Origin: Pyrus communis
Lineage: Eukaryota > Streptophyta > Magnoliopsida > Rosales > Rosaceae
Assembly (NCBI RefSeq): GCF_963583255.1
Contig: NC_084804.1
Location: 21,024,061-21,088,060 of the forward strand
Direction: 5' to 3'
Length of the DNA: 64,000 nucleotides
Shown: positions 11,326-22,760 of the stretch, in pieces
How positions within the stretch are numbered: the stretch's first letter is position 1
Layout: the number at the start of each line of letters is the position of its first letter
Notes under the pieces: model-generated
The model's input: the letters and a program-made list of their open reading frames with translations, nothing else
Told to the model about the DNA's origin: nothing
Database searches by the model: none
Made by a program: the position numbers and the translations under genes

Positions 11326-12299
11326 CTCCCCCTTGAGTGTGTAAATACTCAACTAAATGGCGCATCAGGTCTTCAGTGATGAAGTAAGTACAGTTGATGA
11401 AGTTGTCAACACAATGAGCAAATGTGAGTTTCAGATCAACGGAAAAATGCATAAAAGTTAAAACTCACAAAACCTCACTATGGTAAAACCCAAGGTGGGA
11501 GAAAAACCCATAGACTAAGGATTCATCAACCAAAACCCTAAGTATTTATATGGTTCGCATTTTGGTTGGATTAGTCCACATATATTCCCTTGAATCCACT
11601 ATGAAAAAGGGTGATTTCATATCTTTGCGAGGAATGATATAGAAAATCAATTTCCCTAATAAGTAGGCTTGGCAAAGTGTGCTTGTAGGCACAAGATCCT
11701 TATTTCGAGTAATGAGATACATTGTAGCATCATTGTTTGACCTAAGTGTCCTAAATAGTCGTGCGAAAGTAAGTACACTGCTCAATCACCAGGCTCTAGG
11801 CCAACCACATGTGGTGTGTCCCCAGGTGGGAGACAACCTATTGGCCCCAAATCAAAGCTTCAGGCTCATTTTTGCAGGTAATGCAAAGACATTTCACTCT
11901 ATTTTCTTTAGTGGTTTCATTCATGATCATTGCCATCTCGAATATCCTTAAGAAAACTCAACGATTCTGGAACGGATAGAGTTTACTAAGGGAATTCGGC
12001 CAACAAGGCCATCCAAGTCAAAATTTTGCTCTTCCAACGATGTTTGGGGGAGCAAAATTAGTCTCACATATTGACTATGAGAATGGTACTCCTCAACGAC
12101 ATTGGTAAATGGCACAAAGAGGTGCATAACCAATGATCTATTCCATCGAGATGGAAGTATATTCTGCAGGGTTAAGGTTTGGAAATATTATCACTTATTC
12201 TTGAAGTTTTAGGTCTTAGGTGCTTCGGGCATGATACCACACATTGGCATGCCCTGATTTTACCATAGGTTGTAAAAACAAACTCGAAATTTGATTATG

Positions 12300-12520
12300 A
12301 GAGAAACAGACCCAGACTTGGGTTCGGTAGGCTTCAGCCAAAGATGGAAGGATTTGTTTGGTAGGCCTCTATCGAAGCAGAGCAATATTGTTCAGTGCAT
12401 CCCTGCCGAAGCAGGGCACCACCATTCGGTGGGCTTTGACCGAACTAGGTTAAGCCATTCGGTAGACTCAAGCCAAACTGGGTCTATACCGTTCGGTAGA
12501 CTCTTGCCGAAGCTAGGTTT
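12300..12520. repeat. Degenerate 35-45 bp tandem repeats inside the copia-type element
   Basis: The words TTCGGTAGRCT and GCCGAAG alternate about five times (near 12323, 12350, 12430, 12458 and 12490), each unit reading roughly ttcggtaggct..agccgaa..ggg. The spacing is irregular. No protein product is supported. Confidence 0.6.
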
Positions 12521-14488
12521 ATATTTTTCTCTCATGTTTGTCGTAGTAATTAGATCTGAGAATTTGGTAAACTTTCGCTTTCTACACTTGTTGCTTCAGG
12601 AGCGAGTTAGAAACAAGGAATGACGAGAAAAAGTATTCTCCAGTCGAAATTCGATCGGATTTATAAACTTCAAAATTGTACTCATTCATGGATGTAATCA
12701 TGGTGTGCTTCAAGCAATGTCTGTCATGATTAGACAATCCATAGGAGTGAGCCAAAGAGCCATGGAATCCTCATTCGGGAGGTACTTCCGTTTGTAATGC
12801 TTCGGGCATAAGTCTTCGAATGAAGATCAGGCGGAGGCTTATTCAGCTCTTCCATGCCATTGTTGGCTTTAATGGTTTCTCAGCTTCTTGATAGTCAAAT
12901 GCAGATTCACATCTTGTACCCCACATAAAGTGGTTTATATTAGAAACATCCAAATCAGCGAAAATCAAACTTGTGACGGTTCAACAATCCATTGAATTTG
13001 AGGGAATAAGATTGTGATTGATGCCATGGGAATGAATCATCCATAAGCATCAAAGTTAGAATATTCGAGTTCTAGGACATGGTTTTCATGAAAAATGTCT
13101 GCTTTTCATGGGTGTATTTGTTTTATGAAAACTACGGGTTTCAAAGGCACTAAATTTGAAATTACAGGTTCAATATAGTTTATGAACGTTTAGTTCATAA
13201 AAAAGAGGTTTCTGCAAGAACACAGAATGCAATACGCTAATTTAAGTGTAGTGGATTTGAGTTGCTTTAGGAACTCAAGTGTAAGTGCTTTGAGACGACG
13301 AAAGGATGTCAACGGTTCAAAGAAGAGAATTAAAATATTGAATCGTTAATGTCCAAAAAGTGATATTCATGTCAATAATTTTGGATTTTTTATCAGATTA
13401 ATGGACTGTTAGTCAATTTTAATTAATTCAATAGATCGGGACTATACAAGGTTGATCGTAGAAGCAAAATAATATAAGGTTTCAGGCCATATTTGTGGGC
13501 TAGATGGCTGCAGGCCCTACAAAAGAAACATCTTAAAATTGGTTAACGCTGTGAAATCTGGCACCAAATAAAAAAATTTATGGGTGCGGGTTGAAAAAAG
13601 AAAGCCCAAAAAATGGCTTTGGGCCGAGAAACAAGGGCAGCCCATCATTGAAATTGCTGGCTGCTGCTTTAGGTAAGGCTCTGCAAACTGCGGGCTGGGC
13701 TCGTGTAAGGCTGCTGCAGGCAGCCCAACAATCTGCAAAAACCAAGCTTGCAGGCTTGCTGCAGTCACGGCCCGAGAGGAACAGCCCAACAGCAAAGGAG
13801 AGAAGAAACCCAGGCCGGATTGGTTGGGCAGAGTTCGCGGGACAAGCCCAGCACAAGCTGGCTTAGTCTGGCGCGAGCTGGATCGTGAGAAAGCCCAGCG
13901 AAAAGGGTGTCGGCTCTATGTGTTTGGAAGGGCAGGAGGCCCAGTAAGTCAAACCTAGGCCTGGGGCCTGGTTTACACATGCAACAAAGCCCATGCAGGT
14001 CGGCACGGTTAGTTCCCTTTTTTTTTAAAATTTTCTAATTTATTTCGATTTTTTGACTCACATATTCTACATAGTAAAAACTACGTAATGCATGAACGTG
14101 TGTGTGTGTGTGTATATATTGACAAATATATGAAACATATACAATATATATATCGAAAAGAAAATATAAATGTAAGGGATTCATGCATCATGGGGTTGTT
14201 TTCATGCTTCATGGTCATTTCAGATATCTTACTTTATTTGAAGCGTACCTGATTGGCAGAAAACTACAAAAGCCTTTGAATTTGTAGAAGATCTTTCTCA
14301 GAAAGCCGGAATTGCATCTCCAATGCGTTGTATCACGTTCAACACATCAAAATTAAATTGAATCAATAGCATATAGATCAATTCAAAATAATAATTTAAT
14401 CATAAAAAGAATGATTAAAACGTAATACTCCCTTATTTGAATATCAAACTCTCTTTAACACAGCGTCAAAAGCATGTTAATAACGTGT

Positions 14489-14755
14489 TGTAGGCATAAT
14501 TTACTGAACAATTATGGAGGCCTTAGAGAGAGGGGTGCGGCAATAGTAGAGAGAAAGAGAGAGATGTGTAATTGTGAGTTGTGTATTATTCCACCCCATT
14601 GTACCTTTATTTATAGTAGTAGGATAGGTAAAATCCTTACCCTTTTAGGATTATAAATCTTAATAGGTAATCAATTTCTAATAAGAATATAAGAGATATT
14701 CCTAAATTCATTAGGATTTACACAATTATATTTCTAATTCAATAGGACTGCAACA
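14489..14755 (-). repeat. 5' LTR of the 267-bp-LTR copia element
   Basis: Minus-strand LTR with TGTTGCAG start and CCTACA end. A TATA-like CTATAAATAAAGG lies at about 14605-14617. It is the partner of 11059-11325. Confidence 0.75.
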
Positions 14756-15189
14756 CTATTAGGGTTTAGCCCCAAAAAAAAAACCCTTTATTATTAGAAC
14801 TAGCCACACCCATTTATAGACAATTGGGAACACGTATTTAACAAGGAAACTGTGGGGTGAAGAATCCTCTGCGTTACATTATATTTTTTTGGTTTTCCAT
14901 ATGAATAGAAATAATTTCCAATCCCTTTTAGGTCAATGAAATGCATGCAAATCAGAATTGGAAATTAGAGAAATTCAATATTGTATCCCAAATTATTTGA
15001 GTGATATCGTATGACTTTTGGGTCTTGAAACTCATTGTTTTGTAGATAGAAGACGGCAGATTTTAACTACCATAAATTGATTTTCTTCATTGAGAGTCTG
15101 ATATAATTCTAGAAGGAGGCTCTCTTCCCTTCGGAATTTCCCCCACCTTGGTTTCCTCACACGCTCCTAGTCTATGACTTTTTTGATAA
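14756..15189. other. Intergenic, nothing recognised
   Basis: AT-rich spacer between the copia-type element and the decayed gypsy region. No coding frame or transposon end seen. Confidence 0.35.
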
Positions 15190-15219
15190 AATTCTTTGAT
15201 TAGTCACTGAAGAAATGAT

Positions 15220-15547
15220 ATGATGGATGGAAACTCTGAAACCACAATGAATGTTACGCCCTATGTACTTGGACATTATCTGGAGAACGGAGATATTGGC
15301 ACAGCCCTGCGGCGCAGCTCCTCGCTGTTGAACACGGTGGCTGGACCGCCGGTACTACCCTTGCAGGCCACCAACGCTGATACTGTAGCAGTCCAGAGTC
15401 AGCAGTTGCAGCAGGCCCAGGCGCAAACAGAAGCAGTTATAGCCCTTGCAGCCCACCACGTGGAGGCCCAGTTTGAAATAAAGGTAGCCAAGCTCCAGCA
15501 CACACCTTAAGACCCGCTCGGCTAAACCGGCTCCAGCTTAGACTGGA
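15220..15547 (+). pseudogene. Decayed gypsy Gag N-terminal piece, broken by the hAT-type element
   Basis: A 96-codon frame starts at an ATG (MMDGNSETTMNVTPYVLGHY), continues with a Gln/Ala-rich stretch (QSQQLQQAQAQTEA) and stops at 15510. Reading similarity resumes after the insertion at 16984. The frame resembles the low-complexity start of Tat-type Gag proteins, but I cannot name a domain. Confidence 0.35.
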
Positions 15548-15930
15548 CTGGCCGACAGGCCCGGCCCTAGCCTAGGGCAGCAAGAGTGACCGCACAGGGT
15601 CTCAAAAAATTTAATTTCTATTATTATAATGTTTTGTTCAGTAAGCGTATAAAAATATAAAACTAGATATTTGTCATAGGATGTCATTTTGCAGCGGTGT
15701 TTCGCTACTTTCCTGCAATGGAAAGGAACACGGGTTCGAAACTCAAATATGCTTCTTTTTTTTTATGCATTTATTTCATCTTTGGTTTAAATAAGTAGCT
15801 ATATTTCTATATGTGCCTTTGACAAAAGTGGTTTTTACAAATTCATTTTCAATTAATTACCACCCTTTGGCAAATAATAATAATAATAGTAGTCACCCAA
15901 GTTCAAAATGAGGACCTTTTTCTTTTGATA

Positions 15931-16066
15931 ACTTTAACTAAAAGCTCCCAGTACTATTCACTTTAACGAAAAACCACAGTTTTACACTGAAAAGTCAATC
16001 TTAGTATTATTTACGTTACCATTTCGTTAAAACTCAAAGTTTTCAAGCTCTTTTCGTTAATTTTCC
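15931..16066 (-). mobile_element. Short MITE, first of two copies
   Basis: The reverse complement matches 45314-45464 closely: both contain AGTGAATAGTACYRGGA, then GATTGACTTTTYAGTGTAAA, then GTTAAAGTGAAYA. I recall this word set as abundant in Maleae genomes; that is memory, not a search. No coding capacity. Confidence 0.6.
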
Positions 16067-16239
16067 TTTTTCTTTAGCAATGATGTTCTGTTTCAATATA
16101 ATGTTAGGGTTTAGGGTTACTTTTCTTTCTTATCCAAGAAAAATGAGTTATATTTTTAATAACATATATGTGGTATTTGGTTTTTCAATTTTTAATTTTT
16201 TTTGGTTCATTCATTGTTTATAACATTATATATAAAAAT

Positions 16240-16861
16240 TAGAGAGAGAAAAATATGACAATTCTTATGAAGCCCCAAGGGACAATAAATTAGAAAATTA
16301 TCCGATAACTATAAGTTTTATACAAAAATACCTTTCATACCTTAGTTGATTTTTGCTTGTGAAATATTTGTGTACCCTTATCTAAATACAAACTAATATT
16401 ATGGATTAGATGTGAAATCTATTTTTTTACTTATAAGTAAGAGATCTTAGGAATTTTTTAAATGACAAGTTAGATACCAAATTATGGCCAACCCATCTTG
16501 TTGCTTAGCATAATCCCTCACATCCTGCTATCGTTTTATCAAAGAAAAGTTAGAGAGAGAAAAATATGACAATTCTTATGAAGCCCCAAGGGACAATAAA
16601 TTAGAAAATTATCCGATAACTATAAGTTTTATACAAAAATACCTTTCATACCTTAGTTGATTTTTGCTTGTGAAATATTTGTGTACCCTTATCTAAATAC
16701 AAACTAATATTATGGATTAGATGTGAAATCTATTTTTTTACTTATAAGTAAGAGATCTTAGGAGTCTTTTAAATGACAAGTTAGATACCAAATTATGGCC
16801 AACCCATCTTGTTGCTTAGCATAATCCCTCACATTCTGCTATCGTTTTATCAAAGAAAAGT
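16240..16861. repeat. Tandem duplication, two copies of a 311-bp unit
   Basis: Copies at 16240-16550 and 16551-16861 differ at only a few positions (GGAATTTTTT against GGAGTCTTTT; CATCCTGC against CATTCTGC). It is a recent duplication inside the hAT-type element, near its right end. Confidence 0.93.
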
Positions 16862-16991
16862 TACATCGACATGCACAAATATGAACACTAAAACAATTGA
16901 TTTTTTTTTTTCTGACGTGGAGTTATAGTAGGGCACTTATTTTGGTATTGCCCCGGGCCTCAAAAATCTCAAGACCGGCCCTGCTGGCCGA

Positions 16992-17545
16992 CTTGACCAT
17001 CGGACCTGCAAATGAACTGTGGGTTTTCTCGCCCCATTTTTCTACATATATCATCTGTCTTGGCTTAAATTTCGCACTTGTTGTCCATTACATATCCATC
17101 ACTCATGTCAGTGCTTACCAACCGAGCTCGTCCACCTTTAATGATGATCCACACCTAACTTGGCATGTCGCAAACTTGATGAACGCCTTAAATATCACCT
17201 TTGTGAGTCAACTTCTTAAGTACATCAAGATGCACGCACACCTTATGAAGTGTCTCGAAACAGAATGAGGGCAGATGATGATGTTTATTTTTCGTGGCGT
17301 CTTATAAAGCAGTCACTCAACCAACCACAAACTAAGTGGTCAACCAGTTTACACTCCCACCTAGGCCTTTGGGGAAACATCTTTCGCCTTGGTTCATAGA
17401 GAAGCATTCACTTCTAACTTGTCTCGTGGGCAAGTGTGAACTCAAAGTTGGGCCCATGTTCTGACCAACACTCAAGACCTAATTCCAAGCGCAACGTCCA
17501 TTCGTGACTTGACTTACAAGGAGTTCTTCCCCACCTTGATGAGTC
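16992..17545 (+). pseudogene. Decayed gypsy Gag segment right of the hAT-type insertion
   Basis: Reading frames here give decayed repeats such as NSKLGPCS and NVHS followed by LDLQG, resembling the HSRLGPQ repeats of Tat-lineage Gag N-termini. Several stops are present. Assignment is by pattern only. Confidence 0.4.
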
Positions 17546-18435
17546 GCTTTTATACTATATATTTTCCCCTATCTTGTTATATTTTGGTAAAATTTTGATA
17601 TTTTGTTGTATTTTCAATGTAGGACATGCAAATCCTTTTTGAGCATAAAGTAATCAAACGGTAGAATTTTTGAGTGATTCTAATTGGAACGGGTTCGTAA
17701 GTCTATCAAGAAGGTTGTGTCAACATAATTTCATCCTGAAGAATCTAATCGCTGTGAATTAATTTATGCCTAGTTCGTGGTTCTGGCAGATTGGGTTGCA
17801 GAGCTTATTTGCCACTTTTGGGCTAGAAGATGATGATTTTGGACTTGGGCTTTTCTTGAAACTTGAAGAGGAGGTCCTAATATTTAATTTGAGTTGTTTT
17901 GGGCTTGTTTTAGAGCCCTAAAGGTCAAAAAATGTGGCTAATTCTCTGCTGGGCAGATTTCCTAGCTTGATTTGGACTATGATTTTAAGTTATCTTTTTA
18001 TTATTCTATTTCCTAGTTTTTAGAAAACATTTAGAGGAAGAATTTGATTTTTTTTTTTTAGTAGTATAAATAAGGCTATTTAGCCATTAGGGTTTACTAC
18101 ACAATATTTTGGAGACTTTGACTTAGAGAGATTTTGACAATTCAAGTTTATTTTCGAGATATTTTCGATCCATTTTCTTAATAATATTTTGCATAATATT
18201 TATGCGTAACTAGTACTTCTGCTAGGGTGAGGCTATGAGCCTTAGCATGAATATGTGATTTTATTAATTTGCTTATAAATGGATGCATGCTTGCTTTGAA
18301 TTATTACTCATCGTGTTTAAACTATCTAATTGTCTTAATGATTCGTGACTATTAGGGTAATTAGACAAGTAATTTGATGCAATTTCTATTGGAACATCAC
18401 CCTAAAATTGAGGATGGCTTCTTGTGATTAGTAAT
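17546..18435 (+). other. Non-coding LTR- or leader-like stretch of the decayed gypsy element
   Basis: Holds a TATA-like AGTATAAATAAGG near 18062, followed by TTAGGGTTTAC and a long non-coding leader that resumes at 20498-20850 beyond the solo LTR. No coding frame. It could be an LTR, but no partner copy is in the window. Confidence 0.4.
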
Positions 18436-20491
18436 TGTAAGTTCACCTAAGGCGAACATGACGTTCTTAAGGGTTGCATGGTTTTTCAAAGGGTTTTCAC
18501 AAAGCTTAATGAGTGTTGCATGTTTATATTTGATCTGAACATCATAAACGAATTGCATGTTAAATATACGTTTTCACTTGAACATCACAAGGAAAATATG
18601 CATTAGAAAAACCTAACCTTCAAAGCATGTATGTGGAAATACATAAGTAATGAAGGAAAAATTTTGTCCTAGCTAAGAACATGTGAGAACATTTGAACAC
18701 ATAAGCAAACTAATAACACTTTAAAGTAGGCATGCATTAAAAAACAATTCTAAAAGCCATGACTTTCAAAGCCTAGTGAATGGTGAACCAAAAGACTCTT
18801 TAACAAATTAAAGAGAAGAGAAAGTTTGAGTTTCATTACTCTTGAAGCTCATCCTTGTTTACACATAGGATTCACCCAAGTGGAGGGCCTTCAAGTCACC
18901 TCCTTTACTCCTTTGGATGGTTGCTTCTTTACTTCTCCTTTGCTCCTTGAGGATTTGAGGAGAGGAACTCCAAAAATACCAAAAGTTTGGTGTCCCACAC
19001 CACGGATGAGGTGTGAAGATGAAATGGATGACTTAGATGAAGGAAGGTTGCTAGCTATTTTTCACTATGTGCGGCCGGCCTCTTTGGAAGACAAAGAGAG
19101 AAAGGGTTTTGCTTTTTTGCCTCAAAAGAAAACCCTAGTGAGAGAATGGCTATAAAGATGCCTTTATATCATCTCACATGTGAGTGGCAAACTTGCAATT
19201 AACCCAAGTTTGCTACCACTCACCCTATGGCCTGTTTTGACTTTGGTTATTGGGCTAATTGCCCATTTTGTTTTAGTTGTCATACAACTTAAATATAATG
19301 GGCCTTGTGGACCAAAACCCTTTTTAGGCCCCGAGACCCGAAATTAACTTGAAAGCCCAATATGAACCTTTCGTATAATTAATTAATCTTGACCATTTTC
19401 AATTAAACCATTTAATTGCTTATCCATCTCATTTATATTTCTTGATTTTCATCCTTACTCGGTGTATGATCCATTAGGTTCCAATTAGTAAGGCAGTGGG
19501 CGTTTGTTACTCTTAATAATCAATTGTGAGTTGAAACTACATTTCAATTCTCCCTTTGATGAAGCTTAGTGTTTACTAATCTTTAGGGCTTCCACAAACC
19601 ATGAGTGACACCTAGCAGTATGTCATGGCTACCCAAGCTAAGTAGAAATGGTTGGAGAACCTATCCAGTTACAATTACAATGCAATATGATCCTTCTCTA
19701 ATACAATGCTCTTAATCACATTGTTTGAGTGATAGTTTGTTTCATGTTTACTATTCAATGTGATACTTCTCTATATGATTCAATTGAATATGATTTGGAA
19801 CAAACTTCCTAAGTCATATTCATATGCTTTGGCCAAGGACTCCCGAATCATATCTCAAAGTATTCTCCCTCCACCATGGAAGGTTAGAGATCCCTTGTTG
19901 TGCATTCATATGCCTACATGACTAGATAGCTTGACCCCAACAATGTCATGGACACTCTCGATGGAATGCCTTTGACATGATCAAAGGCCAATGACCTAAC
20001 CATTAGACATATATGATGCCTCAGGTCAAAGGACTACTTTGCATATTGCAACTTACGAGTTCTTACATGACATGTATGTTCGAACTTTCTTTTGATCATA
20101 CGTAGTTCAGTGTACTCGATTACCTTTTGAGCACCTTTGTGTTTGTCTCAGTGTCCAACACTAAATGACTTGAGACTAGTCATACTCATGCTTGAGTTAA
20201 CATAACACATACTAACCTCAACGGATTGTCAATGCCCAATTGGCAATCCTATGGCTAGGACCGTTTTAGGAATGAACATAAGAGAAAGGTCTCGTTAATC
20301 TAACTTACTTAGATCACTTCTCTATTAGATTAAATACATTCCTTGAATTCCCTTATTGCTTAAACACATAATACAATAAATAGTGATTAACAATAAGCTT
20401 TGCCCTTCATTAAACACATAATAGTTTAACACAATAAGTATTCCAAAAGCTATTACATCAAATGAGTGGCTTTGTGGGCATACTTCCAACA
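18436..20491 (-). mobile_element. Solo LTR, 2,056 bp, Angela/BARE-like copia family
   Basis: On the minus strand it starts TGTTGGAAGTATGCCC and ends GGTGAACTTACA. The 6-bp sequence AGTAAT lies immediately outside both ends (18430-18435 and 20492-20497), and the flanking sequence reads continuously if the LTR is removed. Angela/BARE copia LTRs begin TGTTGGAA.TATGCCC and are nearly 2 kb long (established knowledge). A minus-strand TATA-like GATATAAAGG lies near 19160. No internal retroelement sequence exists, as expected after LTR-LTR recombination. A 109-codon frame at 18826-19155 is incidental. Confidence 0.8.
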
Positions 20492-20497
20492 AGTAAT

Positions 20498-20850
20498 TGG
20501 TACAATTGCATATGATTATTAGCGATGACGGCGGAACCTTATTGCTTAAATTGATTTTCAAAACGTTTTATTTAGTTTTTCTTACTTTGCCAACTATTGA
20601 ATTGTTTTTATTTAAAATTTGTCTTTATTATTTTAAATCCCAAAATCAACCTTTTCAAAACTTTGTTTCAAATAATTAATTAAGAATTGGTTTAAATACA
20701 AATTATTTATTCAATCTCTATGGAGAACGATCTTACTTGAGCCGTTTATATTACAACTACCTTGTTCTCTTGCAAGTATTTTAAAGTGTTTTGTTCCCTA
20801 ATTTTGCAAGTGGTAAAAATCCTATCACACTTCACACTAGAGAAGGCATC
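20498..20850 (+). other. Leader-like stretch of the decayed gypsy element, right of the solo LTR
   Basis: Continues the non-coding leader broken by the solo LTR. Ends with CTATGGAGAACGATCTTACT and similar text, of the kind often seen just before gag in large plant gypsy elements. No coding frame. Confidence 0.4.
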
Positions 20851-21720
20851 ACAGGTAACAAAAAGAAGCTCAAGAACGTTTCGGCCCAAGTTTAAGTAGC
20901 AGTCAATCGTATGTCCAACCACAAGCTGCACACTCATAGGCCAAAGATGAACAACGTGTCCCGCAATTGCGACACAAACGAGCAGACGGTTGGAAAAAGT
21001 AGCACAAACCTAGAGATCACCGCCCAAGGCAGTCGGCGATACCACTACCTTAGCAGAGGAAAATCTTTGAGGACATAGAGAGGCTTTTAACTAAGCGAGT
21101 GCTTGGTTTCCACCGCATTAAAACCACTGACGAGGTTCTCCAAGCAAGTCACATTTCACGGACGAGATCGAGTGGATGGGTCCACCTCACAAGTTCAACA
21201 TGCCTTATTTCACCTTCTTCAAAGGAGACGAGGATCCATAAAGACATTTTAAGTATTATCGCAGCGCCATGATCCTCTACAAAATTAATGATGCGCTCAT
21301 GTGCAAGATTTCACTAAAACCCTACAAGGAGATGTGCAAAACTACTACTACTTCCACTCTACCACTACGGTCAATTTAGAACTTCCATGAACTTTCCTTA
21401 GATTTCACCAAGGAGTATTCGTCATATTGCTCAAACAAGAAGAAGTCTAACCACCTATTCATTTTCAATAAGGACCTAATGGAGACGCTCTGCAAGTATT
21501 TGAAGAGGTTCAAGGCGGAGAAGGCTAAGATCATCAGACGTATTACATGATGGCAAATGTAGCATTCAAGAAGGGATTCCCAGCTGAGCACCCTATATTC
21601 GGAGAACTGATCGTGGGTGAAGAATTAACCTTGGAGAATACTTATGCTTTGGAATAAAAGCACACTCTAGGATGAAGCCAAGTGAGCCTAGAAAGCACCT
21701 GAGCAACCTTGAAAAGACTT
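20851..21720 (+). pseudogene. gypsy Gag core, decayed
   Basis: Frames in this stretch read PPHKFNMPYFTFFKGDEDP, then an RHFKYYRSAM-like piece, then LMETLCKYLKRFKAEKAKI. That is the retrotransposon Gag pattern of a folded core followed by a YLKRFxxE motif. At least four stops and a probable frameshift make it non-functional. It is followed by weaker similarity to about 21720. Confidence 0.6.
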
Positions 21721-21983
21721 AAAGAAAGTTCAGAAGAGGACGGACAAGACACAGTCTGACAACAAAAGCAAGGCAAGAAGCAAGCGCAAAAATCCTTATC
21801 AAGACATTTAGTTCAGCAGTTAGGATCAAGATCTTCTGCATGGTGGCAAAGAGGTAAACTCTTAATTCATCGGTAAAACGCTTCCCAATGACACCCAGGC
21901 CTACTGCTTTCCCAACATTTTCAGCGAACTTGGTGCAAGCATTTGGATCTGCGAGCAAGTCCATATTGAACAACAAGCAAATC

Positions 21984-22016
<33 letters not shown>

Positions 22017-22760
22017 GCATAAACTCTTCGGATTCCTCACAACTACCCTTGGGAGCACTTTCCACTTTCCTCTTTCTCAACAGACAATACAGGTGAGCCA
22101 CTTCGAAGCTGATCCAAAATTAGCCCCAGTCGAACACCTCACTTGATCTCTAGACCCATGCACCGAGGGCAGGACAGATCTCTGTGTTGAGCAATCTTTT
22201 CAGCTAGAGTTTTAGCTTCCTTCGAAGTAGTAGGCTTCAAAGACTTAGACTCAGCAATTTCCGTCTTTTCCTTGGTGGATGGCATATTGATGACAAGTTT
22301 CTTAGGAGTAGCAAAACCCCATGAGCAATAGAAGAAATCATTGACTTTTTCTCAATCGATGACTCACTAATAGATGGCGAAGATCTCTTCCTACCACTCT
22401 CATTGACAGTAAGCTCGACAACGGTCATTAGACGTGCATACACATCTTCATTAATTCGCTTAATCTCTTCTTTAGAAGAAAGCCCACTTTTCTCCATGCG
22501 AAGAGGAATAAGCAGCCAGTGTCATTAGCGATATTCAGCTACGATTCTCATGGTGACATGCACTTTCTTCATGTCATGGTCCTTGGAGTTAATCCAAACT
22601 CTAAATCTTCATCAGAAAGAATATGTTTAGCAACCCAAAGTTAAGAGCAGTTCACTAGAAATTTCAAGCAGACAAAGAATAAAGTTGTTCGCTTACCTTT
22701 AGTAAATGTTATCAGAATGCACAACTTAAGCTAGGATTCGGATTTGCACTCACCACTGAC
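21721..22760 (-). pseudogene. Possible decayed retroelement internal region
   Basis: Minus-strand frames at 21719-21976, 21901-22101 and 22237-22497 read charged, Lys/Ser-rich text without a recognised domain, interrupted by a TA microsatellite (21986-22012). The composition resembles Gag-like regions of gypsy elements, but I cannot assign a family. Confidence 0.25.

Larger units (their letters stand above)
11059..14755 (-). mobile_element. copia-type LTR element with non-coding interior
   Basis: Two similar 267-bp LTRs in the same orientation flank 3.16 kb. On the minus strand the 5' LTR (14755-14489) starts TGTTGCAGTCC and is followed by a sequence beginning ACACGTTATTAACATGC, resembling a primer-site region seen in many plant copia elements. 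Before the 3' LTR (11325-11059) is a purine tract AAGGGGGAG. I recognise no Gag, protease, integrase or reverse transcriptase inside; only short frames remain. It may be a decayed or non-autonomous (LARD-like) element. No target duplication is visible (CTATT against GGAGC). The LTRs differ at many positions, so it is old. Confidence 0.7.
15556..16983. mobile_element. hAT-type non-autonomous transposon, 1,428 bp
   Basis: The ends are CAGGCCCGGCCCTAG and, inverted, CAGGGCCGGTCTTGAG, the CAGGG-type terminus of plant hAT elements. The 8-bp sequence CTGGCCGA flanks both sides (15548-15555 and 16984-16991), the duplication length expected for hAT. There is no transposase. It contains a smaller MITE (15931-16066) and a 311-bp tandem duplication. 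It interrupts the decayed gypsy gag. Confidence 0.85.
15190..21720 (+). mobile_element. Decayed Ty3/gypsy region with two later insertions
   Basis: With the hAT-type element (15556-16983) and the solo LTR (18436-20491) removed, the remainder holds gypsy-like pieces. They are a Gln/Ala-rich frame (15220-15510), a segment with decayed HSRLGPQ-type repeats (about 17330-17530), a non-coding stretch with a TATA-like AGTATAAATAAGG near 18062 that looks like LTR or leader, and a Retrotrans_gag core (about 21160-21560). The order is unusual, so two overlapping gypsy remnants are possible. No terminal LTR pair was found. Confidence 0.55.

Noticed and set aside
18826..19155. 109-codon frame in the solo LTR
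   Set aside because: Begins at TTG, has no recognised domain and lies entirely in LTR sequence.
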